DNA of 64,000 nt from Paguma larvata (GCA_030068075.1 CM057823.1:13116485-13180484), one strand, 5' to 3'; numbered from the stretch's first letter, positions 52,901-63,163 are shown. A program made the numbers and translations. Notes: generated from the sequence alone by a model not told the origin.

Positions 52901-55725
52901 AGAGTGTGAGTTCTAAAAGTCTCTTCTTCCCGTTACTTCCCCCCATGGCAATGACCATACAATATCAGAAAAACAAAATAGTATCTATTTCAAGTTATAC
53001 CAGAACACTGAGGAAAAACACTTTATAAAGATTTTTTTTCTGAGAGCTTAGAAATAGGATATTTAAAACTGAAGACACAAGAAAATGCCTGACACGCTTT
53101 TATATGTTCATAGAGCAGCAACACCCTTTTCTGACTCGTGGTATTACCCGTCTCCTCCTTCATCCTCCAGCACATGGAACAGCCGTGCCTACTCACCGCT
53201 TCATGGAGCCTCAGGCAGCTATTCGGCCTATGCGAGCTCAGAGACGAGAACTAGAACAGCATCAGGTGAGAGCGGAAACATAGAGCTTCCTGTCATGAAG
53301 CAGTGAAGTGTACAAATAGTTTTGGAACTTAAGAAGATAATTAACTGGGGGCACCTGGGTGGCTCAGTCGGTTAAGTGTCTGACTCTTGATTTCAGCTCA
53401 GGTCCTGGTCTCACGGTTCGTAAGTTTGGGCCTCGCCATCGGCCTCTGCACTTACGGCACTGAGCCTGCTTGGGATTCTGTCTTTCCCTCTCTCTCTGCT
53501 CCCCACTGCCCGCTTCAAAAATAAATAAAAAGGGGCGCGTGGGTGGCTGTCAGTTAAGCCTCCTCCCACTTCAGCTCAGGGCACGATCTCACGTTTCGTG
53601 GGTTTGAGTCCCGCATTGGGCTCTGTGCTAACAGCTCAGCCTGGAATCTGCTTCCGATTCTGTGTCTCCCTCTCTCTCTGCCCTTCGCCCACTTGTGCAC
53701 TGTGTCTCTCTCTCTCAAACAGTAAATAAACATTAAATAAAATACATTATTTAGACTTAAAAAATACATTAAAAAAGATAATTTATTGTATATTAGTAAT
53801 TAATTATAAGTAATTAATTAGTAATTAGTAATTTGGTATACCTATCAGAAATATTAATAGCACAGTTAACTGAGACAGAATCTAGTTCAGATTCATTCTT
53901 TCCTCTCACTTCTAAACATTCTTTAAAAATCAAGCAGGGATTTGGTTTAGACTCACTTCCAACATTAACCAACGAGGGTTTGACCTTCAGCCGTCCTGAA
54001 CATTGGTTTCTACGGATGTTTAATTCTGTGACATCCAGAGTTCTTGAGCTCTAAAATGGAATCTTCTATTTATTGAATATTCAGCAAAATGCAATAAATA
54101 TGTATTAATCCATACTTTAAATAATTGTCTAAAGTATGGTGGTAATGTTTATTTCTATTGTTAAGAGGAAATTTTGTAAAAAGCAAGGATATAATATAAA
54201 AAGTAAAAAAAGAACTATTTGTTTTTAAACATCCAGCTGATGAGCAGAGAATGGGCGGTAATGGGTCGTGAGGTAGAGTGCCGTGGATTGGATTCGTCTT
54301 CAGCAGGGGGAGGTTCCAAAAGAGAGGTTAATTCTTGATATTGACAGAAAACTGCATTTAAATATGTTTGAAGTGTAAAAGTGAATTTCTCATAGTACCG
54401 GTGTGAATATAAATTGATAAATTGATACTTTGAAAAACCATTTGGCATTACCTGCTAAATTAACCATGAGCTTACTCTAGACCCAGCAGTTTCACTCTCA
54501 GACATACAGCAGCAGAAATGTACACATTCACACGCTGAAATATGAGTATGAGAATGCTCCTAGCATCTTTATTCTTTTTTTTTTTTTTTGGAGAAAGAGC
54601 ATATGCACTCAAGGAGAGGGAGGTCAGAGACAGGGAGAGAGAGAGAATCTTAAGCAGGCGCCATGCCTAGTGTGGAGCTTGATCTCATGACTGAGATCGT
54701 GACCTGAGCTGAAAAACAGCTGGATGCTTGACCAACCGAGCCACTCAGGCGCCCCGCATCTTTACTCATAATAACCTCCAAGTGGAAGCAACCCATGTAT
54801 CCAACAGCATAAACTGGGTGAATAAATGGAGTCTGGCCACACAGGGAATGCCGCGCAGCACGGAGAGCGAATGAACACCTGTATGCAATAGTGTGGATAG
54901 ATGACCAAATACGAAAAGCAAAGAAGCCGGACACAAGGGAATACGTATAAATATGATTACAGCCTTCATAAATATATGTGTTTAAAAGCAAGCAAAGCTA
55001 ACCTGTGGAGTTAGATGTTAAGGCAGTGGTTTCTTTTGGGAAGGAAAAAGGAGGTAGTGCTTGGGAGGATATACAAAAATATAGCTACCTAGGACAAAAC
55101 AATGAGAACATCCATTCTCATTGGGAAAAAAATTGTAAAAAACATAAATATCAACTAGAAGTGTATGGGACTTTTATGAAGAAAATCATTAAACATTAAA
55201 TAACCTAAAAGAAAACCGGAAAAAAATTGACTCTCCCGATGGGAACACTTGTCATCTTCCAACTCGTTTGCACGTGTGCACATGTGTGTGGGAGTAACGA
55301 AATTCGCGTTTACCATTGAGAGCCTGGAACGCCCCCATGTTGTTTCTTTTTGGTGCTGGAGATGTGACAGGTGACAGGGCTTGGCCGGCTCCATTGGCTT
55401 CTCTGCGTTTCCACCTAGACTTTGAGTATTGCCCATATCACGTTGCCCTCATCGTTCAACATGTCTTTTGTTTCCCGTCTACAAGTGGTTCGCAGCAGCA
55501 TGTCTGAGTTTAGTCAGCTTGATGCCCTGACGACTGGGAGGGCGGTGGTTGCAGGGGGGCGGAGCCTACCCCGGTCCCCACTCCCTCCCTCCCGTCTCTC
55601 TTACTCATTTGTTAACAATAGATGTGTGACTGCTGTAATTTTATAAGCAATGCCAGTGCATGTTGAAAACGAACATAAGTTTTACTCTTCTCTTTTTAGG
55701 ATATGGTGGTACCAGAAGACGATAA
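41282..55725 (+). CDS. SARAF: SARAF (TMEM66), store-operated calcium entry-associated regulatory factor
   Basis: The coding join is 41282-41384, 47721-47899, 50120-50537, 52362-52491, 53114-53265 and 55700-55725: 1008 nt, 335 residues. All introns are GT-AG with matching phases. Residues 1-30 are a signal peptide ending GPALG. The lumenal part (31-174) has six cysteines at 66, 73, 83, 97, 114 and 130. One membrane helix spans 175-194 (GLITIIVLLAIAFGVYKLFL). The cytosolic tail is Pro/Tyr/Ser/Gly-rich, with PPPY at 201-204 and a basic end, GYGGTRRR. In other mammals this ER protein associates with STIM1 and promotes slow Ca2+-dependent inactivation of Orai channels. Human SARAF is 339 residues as I recall. 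The frame is open upstream of the ATG but has no earlier ATG. Confidence 0.98.
41485..42530. other. SARAF intron 1, 5' part
   Basis: No named repeats. A patch of near-repeats of 'tgcctgttgtcatgg' type lies at 41745-41805. Confidence 0.4.
42533..42747 (-). mobile_element. CAN-SINE in SARAF intron 1
   Basis: Reversed long form with exact 13-bp duplication tgaagcttcaatt at 42520-42532 and 42748-42760. Confidence 0.95.
43170..43790 (+). repeat. ancient interspersed repeat (family not assigned)
   Basis: 'gttgggaacatagcagttaac', 'gaccccaaggagtttacatc', 'gttaaggtgacatttgatcag' and 'tggattagatgtaggagtgag' follow, in order, the same ancient repeat type as 31107-31460. Confidence 0.6.
43814..44238 (-). 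mobile_element. probable solo LTR of a class I endogenous retrovirus
   Basis: On the minus strand the element starts TGTAAGGGCAAATCGGGACT, then has an ATTAAA/GGCTCTTTGTTCTTG polyadenylation-like region and ends near GGGTCCCCGATTTCTGGGCA, a layout like class I LTRs. AGAC flanks it at 43810-43813 and 44239-44242, fitting a 4-bp target duplication, although the 3' terminus is not a clean CA. No internal viral sequence accompanies it, hence a solo LTR. Confidence 0.6.
43936..43990 (+). repeat. (GA)n microsatellite, 55 bp
   Basis: 27 uninterrupted GA units inside the LTR in SARAF intron 1. Confidence 0.98.
44345..44528 (-). mobile_element. MaLR-type LTR fragment
   Basis: The plus strand reads 'ttgtcccagttcgggctgctg', 'taacaaaatactgtgactgag', 'ggatgctgggaagttgaagatc' and 'tatgtcctcacatggcagag', the reversed 3' half of a MaLR LTR. 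A SINE fragment replaces the remainder. Confidence 0.8.
44529..44668 (-). mobile_element. CAN-SINE, truncated
   Basis: Reversed copy lacking its tail and GAGA body; starts at gactgagacacggaatccaa and ends gagccgcccaggcgcccc. GAGAGAGA flanks both ends. Confidence 0.88.
44670..45690. other. SARAF intron 1, unassigned part
   Basis: AT-rich; parts may be old L1, but I cannot place them. Confidence 0.35.
45700..46340 (-). mobile_element. old L1 fragment, interrupted by a SINE
   Basis: Reversed L1 text on both sides of the SINE: 'tgccaatactatagtgtttatgg' before and 'gcattttggtgagagaatgtgg' after. Confidence 0.65.
46046..46256 (-). mobile_element. CAN-SINE within L1, SARAF intron 1
   Basis: Reversed copy; duplication tatgttattttatttc / tatgtcattatatttc at 46030-46045 and 46257-46272. 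Confidence 0.93.
46375..46640 (+). mobile_element. old L1 3' fragment (probable)
   Basis: 'gattaagtggaaaagccatg', 'gtgagcaagaaaaaaggac' and 'gatgagtgggtttcactg' look like a plus-oriented old L1 3' region. Confidence 0.5.
46650..47715. other. SARAF intron 1, 3' part
   Basis: No named element with confidence. Overlapping ORFs at 47267-47594 run through pyrimidine-rich sequence before the exon 2 acceptor and are not coding. Confidence 0.4.
47721..47899 (+). CDS. SARAF: SARAF coding exon 2
   Basis: 179 nt between cttcttgtttcag and GTAATA. It encodes RDVKALTLHHDRYTTSRRLD through GYDVQ, with three lumenal cysteines. Confidence 0.98.
48190..48830 (+). mobile_element. old L1 3' fragment in SARAF intron 2
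   Basis: Words 'gtaaaatggtgcaggcgctt', 'ttccacttctgggtatatacc', 'aatagccaaaaagtagaaac' and 'agacagattggtagttacct' run in L1 order on the plus strand. Non-coding. Confidence 0.8.
49071..49170 (+). mobile_element. short old-type CAN-SINE in SARAF intron 2
   Basis: ggttgcctgactgtcttagt head, gggattacttaaaaaaaaaa end. Confidence 0.75.
49249..49466 (-). mobile_element. CAN-SINE in SARAF intron 2
   Basis: Reversed copy, imperfect flanking 'gtatagg aagttttt' / 'gtagaaagttttt'. Confidence 0.92.
49585..49771 (-). mobile_element. CAN-SINE in SARAF intron 2
   Basis: Reversed diverged copy; duplication aagaacttctgttttta / aagaacctctattttta at 49568-49584 and 49772-49788. Confidence 0.92.
50120..50537 (+). 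CDS. SARAF: SARAF coding exon 3
   Basis: 418 nt between tttcttcacag and GTACGT. It encodes the rest of the lumenal region, the membrane helix and the PPPY-containing start of the tail. Confidence 0.98.
50770..51925 (+). mobile_element. old L1 ORF2 fragment in SARAF intron 3
   Basis: Plus-oriented ORF2 text: 'ccatctcataccatacacaaaa', 'gaaaatatttgtcatgacc', 'agactgggagaaaatatttg' and 'ctagaatatgtaaagaactc', ending in 'gtatcaattaaaaaaaaaa'. Many stops. Confidence 0.82.
51930..52360. other. SARAF intron 3, 3' part
   Basis: No named repeat; leads into the exon 4 acceptor. Confidence 0.4.
52362..52491 (+). CDS. SARAF: SARAF coding exon 4
   Basis: 130 nt between tttatttctag and GTAGGC. It encodes the Gly-rich tail GPHGATSGFGSAFTGQQGYD through GSNR. 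Compared with the human protein as I recall it, about four residues are missing right at the exon start. Confidence 0.97.
53114..53265 (+). CDS. SARAF: SARAF coding exon 5
   Basis: 152 nt between gttcatag and GTGAGA. It encodes AATPFSDSWYYPSPPSSSST and RAYSPLHGASGSYSAYASSE, ending RTASG. Confidence 0.97.
53347..53531 (+). mobile_element. CAN-SINE in SARAF intron 5
   Basis: Plus copy with 'gactcttgatttcagctcag' head variant, tail aaaaataaataaaaa. Confidence 0.92.
53532..53755 (+). mobile_element. CAN-SINE in SARAF intron 5, abutting the previous one
   Basis: Plus copy starting directly at the tail of its neighbour (ggggcgcgtgggtggctg). The two insertions are tandem, in the same orientation. 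Confidence 0.92.
54330..55190 (+). mobile_element. old L1 3' fragment in SARAF intron 5, interrupted by a SINE
   Basis: L1 words on both sides: 'acccagcagtttcactctcag', 'cataataacctccaagtgg' and 'aaataaatggagtctggcc'. Non-coding. Confidence 0.75.
54575..54755 (-). mobile_element. CAN-SINE within L1
   Basis: Reversed diverged copy with duplication gcatctttattc / gcatctttactc at 54563-54574 and 54756-54767. Confidence 0.9.
55700..55725 (+). CDS. SARAF: SARAF coding exon 6 with stop
   Basis: 26 coding nt after a ctctttttag acceptor encode the C-terminal GYGGTRRR and TAA at 55723-55725. Confidence 0.97.
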
Positions 55726-56485
55726 GAAAATAAAAAGTTGAAGTCAAACATTGGATGCAAAATTTCTGACTTTTCATCAGTTTCTTTAAAAAAGAAAAAA
55801 ATAATGCTACCTGCATTAATGCTATATGCAAAAGTTCTGTGGTTTTTTTGTCCTGTATTGCTTTTTGTGTTCTATCACTTGAGACTAAGAGTTGATACAT
55901 GAGAAAATGCTTATGTAGAGAGTCGTATGCTACTGTAATATGCAGGTGTGTTTTATGGTTTCTGAAAGTGATGATTGCTATGGAAAGCTGAAAATGTACT
56001 TAATTTCTAAAACCTGTGATGCCATTTAGATGGAGGCTTTATTACCGTTACATCCTGTGTACACAAAATGTCAATCTTCTGTGGTTTTAGTGTATGAGTC
56101 ATTACCTTTTAAAAAGGATAGCAGTCTATTTGGTATTTACTGTTTGGTGTTTGCTCTTCTTCAGACATCTAAACCAAGCTTTGGACTACCAGTTTACTTA
56201 TCTGTGTTCTGATCACTTTCGAGCTCAGGAGCTTTGAACCCTTCAGTGGTGGGGAGGTTCTAATAAGTGAGAATGACCTTTTTTGGGAAAAGGTAGAAAA
56301 TAAGTATCTAGAATGCTATTATGAATGATGTGTGCCGACAGAGATGCTCAAGACCTCCATATTCATTTCTTCAGTAAAGTTTAAGTGTTTCAGCAAAGGT
56401 CTTTTAATAGCAGAAGCATACTGTTCTCTGTGAATCTCCAATATTGTAGCAGTCTGTTTCAGTCTTACATTAAAACGACAGAAAA

Positions 56486-56491
56486 AATAAA
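56486..56491 (+). terminator. SARAF: proximal polyadenylation signal AATAAA (candidate)
   Basis: AATAAA 761 nt after the stop; the GU-rich downstream element is weak. Confidence 0.45.
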
Positions 56492-57007
56492 AACTAGCAG
56501 AGGGTTTCATTCTTATTCTTTCTACCAGCCTTGACACAGATTGGTGTTAACTTTTTTTATCCTTCTTCCCCAAGGAAAAGGGGTTCACACAGAAGCTCTG
56601 TGTCCCTAATTTCCCCTGGTAGTCTTGCCTTAGCCTCCAGTCACTTGGCGTTTTCGAAAAAGGAATTCAGAAACGGTGTGGAAGCAGGCCTCTGCTAAAA
56701 AATGGCTTAAAAAAAAAGAAATCTCCAAGCCTCTCAACTCTCAAAGATTGCACCATTTGTCGCAGTTAAGTTCTGCAACCCAAGAGTCTTATTTTTACCT
56801 TTTAGGAATCATTTAAAAACAACCCTGTGTTTATTCTTTAAAATGTGATTTAGGGACTGGTTGAAAGAGTGTCGTGAACAGAACTGCCCATTCCTCTCAT
56901 CAGTAAAACTTGGTAGAAATCTTAATTCATGTCATAGAGGAAACAGTTTTCATGGAAGTATGTTGCACTAAATCCTTACCCCATTTCCCCTGAGTAAAGG
57001 GAGATGG

Positions 57008-57013
57008 AATAAA
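57008..57013 (+). terminator. SARAF: distal polyadenylation signal AATAAA (candidate)
   Basis: AATAAA followed 20-30 nt later by a GU-rich block, agtgtttcgggtttt. The better of the two candidates. Confidence 0.6.
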
Positions 57014-57196
57014 AGAAAATCCAGCTTAGTGTTTCGGGTTTTAATTTATTTTTTGCTACAGGAGTCGATAATCTTGAATCCAAGTGTGTGTTACTTGGAG
57101 AGCAAAGTAAAAAAAAAAAAAGTTAATTTAAAACTGCTGTAGATTGTGCCAGTGATAGTGATGTGCATATGAAATTTGCTCTTTTTAACAAAGTGA

Positions 57197-57410
57197 TTAA
57201 AAAAATTTTTTTTAATGTTTATTTTTGAGAGAGAGAAAGAAACAGCATGAGCAGGGGAGGGGCAGAGAGAGAGGGAGACACAGAATCCAAAGCAGGCTCC
57301 AGGCTCTGAGCTGTCAGCATGAACAGCCCCGATGCAAGGCTCGGACTCATGAGCCATGAGATCATGTCTTGAGCCAAAGTTGGATGCTTAACTGACTGAG
57401 CCACCCAGTC
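57197..57410 (-). mobile_element. CAN-SINE 3' of SARAF
   Basis: Reversed long form; the head complement stops early at gagccacccag, so the outermost head bases are missing. Confidence 0.92.
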
Positions 57411-57480
57411 AGTTTTTTTTTTTTTTTAATTGAAATATATTTGCCACACCATGGTATGTTAGTTTCAGGCCCAATTTCTA
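57411..57480 (-). mobile_element. L1 3'-end snippet
   Basis: T15, then 'attgaaatatatttgccacacc' and 'ggtatgttagtttcaggc', a reversed L1 terminal UTR. Confidence 0.6.
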
Positions 57481-57587
57481 TTTTTGGACACATTATTTCA
57501 GGTCATTGGAATTTTAAGAAAAGAATGAGTGAATATAGAGTTGAGTAAATTGATGACTTTAGATTACTCTCAGGAGCACAAGGGGTG

Positions 57588-57781
57588 TTTTTTTTAATTA
57601 AAAATCTTTTTTTAAGTTTATTTATTTTGAGAGAGCAGAGGAGGGGCAGAGAGAGAGAATCCTAGGCAGCCGTCAGCTCAGAGCCTGATGTGAGGCTTGA
57701 ACTCTCAAACCATGAGATCATGACCTGAGCTGAAACCAAGAGTCAGTCAGACGCTTAACCGTCTGAGCCACCCAGGTGCCC
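57588..57781 (-). mobile_element. CAN-SINE
   Basis: Reversed copy; duplication cacaaggggtg / cacgaggggtg at 57577-57587 and 57782-57792. Confidence 0.93.
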
Positions 57782-57792
57782 CACGAGGGGTG

Positions 57793-58920
57793 GTGTTCTT
57801 TGAGGCTCTTACAGAGACTGCTCGGAGGGAAGAAAGGGAAAGAAACTGGGCATATAGGGCTCAAAATCCTCTCCCCCCAACTCCCACTAGGGTGCTTCTC
57901 CTTTATTGTTGTATGTTTATATTTCTTTGTTATTTGTGGAAAAGATCCTGAGGTATCACCACCAAAATCTAAGACAATAAAAGACAGTACAACTGGGTCT
58001 CGTTAGTAGGGTTGATGGCATAGGGGATGGCACCAAGGGAAAGAAGGGTACTGAAGCTGGGAGCTTGGACCTGGTTGGGCGGGCATGAAAAGGAGAAAGG
58101 AGAGGTGAGAGGGAGCTTTACGGTTTTACTCACATGAGGGTTCGGCAGAACTTCAGATGTTAGGATGGCATTGTTGGCATTTTAGCCAATAGGTGTGTTT
58201 CTGTAGTTTCATGAATGCTTCTCTCTAAAGCTCCTGATCTTTTGAATCTGACCCCTGTCCTCCAAGACTGGGTAAAATTTATCTGCTGTTCTTCCATAAT
58301 ATGTCATACACACTTTTACCATTGTACTTAGTGCATTTCATTGTAATTATCTCAAGTGTAGATCTTTCTACTACTTTGAGCTTTTAGGAAAGAGGGCCAA
58401 ATATTACTTCTTCTACCCCTTGCAGCTAGGGCATGGTCATATGACTAAGTTTTGTCAATATTTCTGTCACATGTTCCCTCCAGGTCTTTGGAGAGAATGG
58501 CATAAAGAAAGACCTCAGGACAATTAAGAGATTATTCCCAGCAGTGATAGGGTAGTCAAAGATTTAGGGGAGGTATTGGTCAGGGTCTGGTGGTACTTCC
58601 TAGGGAACCATATTAACTGGGTAATTGCTGCGGTTGTCTTGGCTGGGTTGTGTGCTGCCTGGATGCCCATGTTTGAAAACCTGCCTCTTCCTAAGCCTAG
58701 TTTTCCAGCCTTCCCATGGGTTTCTTAAGCTATTTAATACAAATGCTAATAAATTCTTTTTCTGTTCAATTTAGTAGAGTCATTTTCTGTTGTTTGGTAC
58801 TAAGAACCTGGTATGTATGGTGAATCTCCTAAGATTCCTTAATTGTAAGCAACGGATACTGGCTAATTGTAATAAAAGATGGTGGTTGGTTCCCAACTGC
58901 TGTTCCTCCCTCATGATTTG
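57793..58920. other. unannotated flank
   Basis: No exon is supported. Parts near 58390-58700 may be an ancient repeat, not classified. Confidence 0.35.
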
Positions 58921-58925
58921 TTCTC

Positions 58926-59028
58926 TAAACCAGTGGTTCTCAAACTTGAGGGAGCATCAGAATCACTAGAGGGCTTTAAAGACGAATTGCTTGGCCCTAC
59001 CCTCAGAGCTTCTGATTTAGTAGGTGTA
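58926..59028 (+). mobile_element. MER5-like (hAT-Charlie) fragment
   Basis: 'cagtggttctcaaacttgagg', 'agcatcagaatcactagaggg' and 'agcttctgatttagtaggt' match the 5' half of MER5A as I recall it. The 3' half is missing where the MLT2-type LTR starts. Confidence 0.8.
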
Positions 59029-59210
59029 AAGGTCAGTTTTATGTATCACTTTGGCTAGATTATAATGATCAGTTCTTCAAACTGATCATTCAAGGTGTTG
59101 CTGTGAAGATATTTTGTAGATGTGATTAACATGTACAATCTGTTGATTTTTTTTTAATTTTTTTTAACGTTTATTTATTTTTTTGAGAGACAGAACATGA
59201 GCAGGGGAAG

Positions 59211-59244
<34 letters not shown>

Positions 59245-59690
59245 CAGACGCAGAATCTGAAGCAGGCTCCAGGCTCTGAGCCATCAGCACAGAGCCCGAC
59301 GCGGGGCTCGAACTCACAGACTGTGAGATCATGACCTGAGCTGAAGTCGGTACGCTTAACCGACTGAGCCACCCAGGCGCCCCTGTTGATTTTTAAGTAA
59401 AGGAGATTATCCTTGGCGATATGGGTGGGCCCTGATCCAGTCAGTCAAAGGCCTTGGGAGCAGAACTAAGATTTCCTGGAAGAAGAAATTCTGCCTGTGG
59501 ATAGTGGTTCAGCTCAAGAGATAGCAACTGCCCTTTCCTGATGGCCTACTCTATGGACTTTGAACTTGCTTAACTAGCCTTAACAATTGTGTTAGCCAAT
59601 TCCTTCCAATATCTCTCCATATACATCTGCTGCTGGTCTCTGATTGAACCCAGAAGTGATTCTAAAGAAACAGAACCTTGAGGATGAGTT
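59029..59690 (+). mobile_element. MLT2-type LTR (ERV-L class), interrupted by a SINE
   Basis: 'ggtcagttttatgtatcactttgg', 'gttgctgtgaagatattttgta', 'gggtgggccctgatccag' and 'gaagaagaaattctgcctgtg' follow in order the ERV-L LTR type known as MLT2. It precedes gag/pol-like remnants, so it is probably the 5' LTR of a decayed provirus. Confidence 0.75.
59152..59382 (-). mobile_element. CAN-SINE within the LTR
   Basis: Reversed long form with an expanded GA tract (59215-59242). Exact duplication ctgttgattttt at 59140-59151 and 59383-59394. Confidence 0.95.
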
Positions 59691-61833
59691 TTGAAAATTG
59701 GTTCTAGGTTTTCTGGAATATGTTCTCTAATCTGATTAATTGAAAGACATTAATGACTTTCCAGCGGTCAAGAGGGTACTAGTAGTCCGTGGTGTGTTGT
59801 GGCAATGGAAATACACAAAGCACCACATTTTGGTAACACTTTATGAAAAGCACGATTCTGGATGACCATCCGTTAGGACATCTTACCCAAACAAGGAGTG
59901 TAAGAGGATTGGCTGGTTGCTCCTAACTGGGCTGGACAAAGTAGAAAAAGAAAAAGATGAGCTCAGTGCTTCAAATTCCCAGCTGAAGCTTCACATCAAT
60001 GACCTGAAAGCTTTTTTTTTTTTTTTGTATTTTCTCTGAAAGAAACCCTTAGCCTCCTTAGCCACAGGACTGAGGACTGAGATTTCTGAAAACCAAACCC
60101 AGAGTCCCATCCTGCAAGTGGGTGAATTACAACACAAATGACTTCCCAACCTCAAGGAATGTCTGCTGTTAAAATGAGAGCATTGAGTGGGAAAGAATGG
60201 GAGCCTGAATAGTGGAAGCCCCGGGACGAATGGGAAGATCCCAATCAAGTTGGGGCCATTGAACCCCTAAGGTCTGCTGATTCTTACCAGCGGAAGTAGT
60301 CCTCAACTCCTGTCTGAGAATGTTAATCCTTCTTGCCCGAGACACCTGACATGGCCTCTCTAGAGTTGTTCCTTGCAAGGCATTGCTGAGTCTCAGGACT
60401 CCGCCACCCTGCTTTGCTTCTAGAACCACAAGCAGATTCCTGTCCCAGCAGGTACCTGAAGTACAAAGTATAATCCATGATGTGCGTCCCACGCCAAAAG
60501 AACTGCATAATTTTTACTGTCTATACAGATGGAAATCTGGGGACGATGTGGGAATGGATTGTAAGGTTGTAGGATAATTGTGAAAAATATAAAGCTGAAT
60601 CAAGCCAAATGTATTGATATGGGCCCACTGAACAGCTTCTGGATTCAGTGTTTTAGGTCGAGGGATTTGAAAGGGCTCCAACAGCTCGGTTAGTTGGCTG
60701 AATGTGGACTCAAAAGTGGCCCACGCTAATGTCAAAATGCCACAACTGCCTGGTAGGTAGATGGTAGAGGGATCCAAAGGCTTAACGGGATTGGAATGTT
60801 AGGGTGGATCTCTCATAGAAGACCTACTCACCCACTCTGGGAGAGCCCAGAGGAAGACACCTTCCAGAATCTTACTTTCAGAAATGAATTTGGGTGTGGG
60901 GGCCCAAGCATCCTTGAGTTCTGTGGTAGCTCTTTGTAGGTCAGAAAGTACAGTGGGAACTGCTTCCACGAAACGGGTCCCTAAATGCAATGAGGTTAAT
61001 GTGATCCCAGGATAGCAGGGGCCAAGCTGTGACACTTGGTTGCCAAAGACAGCATGGCCCTGGTAATGGTACTAAACAGCAGAGGCAGAGTAACAGTTAA
61101 CTTACAGAGACCTAGGGCGTTGGTGTTGATTATGGCATACCTAGAAAAGAAATCGGTGGGTGGTCTACTAAATTCTTGCTTGATCTGTGTAAATGGAAGA
61201 CTTCTAGATGAGCAGAAGCATAACTCTGCTGCATTGCCAAAATTTATATTGTTAATCTTTTTCCCAAGGACTTGTTTCCCTGAAAAGACCTATGGCTATT
61301 TACTAGGGAGACAATGCCCTGGGGAAAGGGAAACAATCATATTTTGGGGATTACTGGATACTGTCTCTGAGTTGACACTAATTGTAGGAGGCCCATAATG
61401 CTACTCTGGTCCACCGGCCAGAGCAGGGGTTCATGAAAGGTGATTAATGGAGTTTTAGCTTAGATCTGTCTCAGGGAGCCCTGTGGGTACCCAAATGGAT
61501 GTATCCTATGATCATTTCCCCAGCGCTGGAATGCATAGCTGGAACAGATCTACTCAGTAACTGGCAGAATCTCCACAGTGGTACCCTGACCTGTGGCGTG
61601 AGGAATGTTACGGTGAGGTGGACCCATGTGGAAGTTAGAGAACGGCCTCTGCCTACAAAATGGCAAAGCAGTGGTGGCGGCAATATGGACGCTGGAATTA
61701 ACGCGGCCGAGAGGGTGTGCGGGGACCCCAATTGGAAGGAAGAACATCTAAGTTAGAAATGACAGTGGCTAGGAATAGAGTGGAAATGAAATGGAGGGAC
61801 ACAGAAAGCCCCTGGAAAAATGAGTTTGATATG
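59691..61833 (+). pseudogene. decayed ERV-L internal region, gag and protease remnants
   Basis: The stretch after the LTR carries fragmentary open frames. The best-preserved part is at 61300-61640, where two frames contain protease-region words such as GLLDTVSELTLIVGGP and PALECIAGTDLLSNWQN. Stops and frameshifts break it throughout and no frame exceeds about 120 codons. This is an old fixed endogenous viral copy with no coding capacity. The gag assignment of the 5' part is by position only. Confidence 0.65.
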
Positions 61834-62240
61834 TGTTATGAGTTGAATTGTGTTCCCCCAAATTCATATATTGAAACCCTAACTCCCAGTCCCTCAGAAT
61901 GTGACCTTAGTTGGAAATAGTGTTGTTGCAGATGTAATTAGTTAAATTAAGATGAGGTTATACTGGATTAGGCGAGCCCCTAGTCCAATATGATTTGTGT
62001 CATCGTAAAAAGGAGACAGTTGGGCACAGAGTTGCACACACAGGAAGATGCCATGTGGTGACTGCAGTTATGGTACCATAAGCCACGGAGCACCAGAGAT
62101 TGCCAGCAAAGCACCAGAAGCCAGGAGAGAGGCCTGGGACTGATTTTTTAGCGCCTTCGGAGTGGGCATGCCCACACCTTGATCTCAGACTTATAACCTG
62201 TAGAACTAGTAACTGTGAGACAAATTCCTGTTGTTTAAGA
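61834..62240 (+). mobile_element. MaLR-type LTR inserted in the ERV-L remnant
   Basis: Starts 'tgttatgagttgaattgtgttc', then 'cccccaaattcatatattg', 'ctagtccaatatgatttg' and, at the end, 'ctgtgagacaaattcctgttgttta'. It separates protease-like from reverse-transcriptase-like remnants. Confidence 0.8.
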
Positions 62241-62474
62241 AAAAAAAAAAGTAAACCAAAGAAAAACCACGTTGCTGGAGGGACTGCAGAGCTTAGTGCC
62301 ACCATCAAGGACTTGAAGGATGCAGGGCTGGGGATTCCTACCACATTCCCACTCAACTTGCATGTTGGGCTGTGCAGAAAACAGATGGCTCTTGGAGAAT
62401 AACAGTGAATTATCACATTTGTAATTAGGTAGTGACTCCAATTACAACTGCTGTTGCAGATGTGTGGTTTTTTT
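62241..62474 (+). pseudogene. ERV-L reverse transcriptase remnant, 5' piece
   Basis: A frame with AELSATIKDLKDAGLGIPTT is open from about 62274 to 62400. It is the start of an ERV-L-type RT region in degraded form, cut by an L1 insertion. Confidence 0.65.
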
Positions 62475-62543
62475 TTTTTAATTTTATTTAAAGCCAAGTT
62501 AATTAACATATGGTGTAATAATCGTGGTTTCAGGAGTAGAGTT

Positions 62544-63163
62544 TTTTTTTGTTTTCCATCTTTTTTTTTTTTTTTAATGTTTATTTATTTCTGAGAGAGA
62601 CAGAGCATGAGCAGGGGAGGAGCAGAGAGAGAGAGGGAGACACAGAATCTGAAGCAGGCTCCAGGCTCCGAGCTGTCAGCACAGAGCCTGACGTGGGGCT
62701 CGAACTCCCAAACCGCGAGATCATGACCTGAGCCGAAGTCGGACGCTCAACCGACTGAGCCACCCAGGCGCCCCTCCATCTTTTTTTTTAATAGTTTATT
62801 TTCAAATTGGTTTCCATATAACACCCAGTGTTCATCCCAACATGTGCCCTCTTTAATGTCCGTCACCCCTTCTCCCCCCTCCCTCACCCTCTTCACCCTC
62901 AGTTTGTTCTTAGTCTTTGAGAGTCTCTTATGTTTTATCTCCCTCCCTCTCTGTGTCTTTTTTTCCTTTCCCCTCTTGACCTCCCCCTGGTTTTTGCTTA
63001 GTCTCACAAAGTCCACCTATGCGTGGAAACATATGGTATCTGTCTTTTTCTGACTGACTTATTTCACTTAACATAATACCCTCCAGTTCCATCCATGTTG
63101 CTACACATGGCCAGATTTCATTTTTTCTCATTGCCACGTAGTAGTCCATTGTATATATGTATC
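62544..63163 (-). mobile_element. younger L1 3' end, nested, with a SINE in its tail
   Basis: The complement encodes the ORF2 tail [14 protein letters not shown] near 63054-63095, then the 3' UTR. It is flanked by caggagtagagtt (62531-62543) and caggagtagaatt (63164-63176), a 13-bp near-exact duplication. Confidence 0.9.
62569..62774 (-). mobile_element. CAN-SINE within the L1 poly-T tail
   Basis: Reversed, little-diverged copy; duplication tccatctttttttt at 62555-62568 and 62775-62788. Confidence 0.94.

Larger units (their letters stand above)
55726..57030 (+). other. SARAF: SARAF 3' UTR (inferred extent)
   Basis: About 1.3 kb without recognised repeats, up to the second candidate polyadenylation signal. 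It contains unique-looking, AT-rich sequence. The end point is inferred from signals only. Confidence 0.65.

Noticed and set aside
535..62774. Many apparent tRNA genes (ggctcagtcggttaagcg-type heads)
   Set aside because: Each is the head of a CAN-SINE, followed by the CT-rich body and A-rich tail. None stands alone as a tRNA gene.
8795..62774. Numerous 60-130-codon ORFs reading [23 protein letters not shown] peptides
   Set aside because: They are translations of CAN-SINE copies in one frame, repeated dozens of times, and have no host function.
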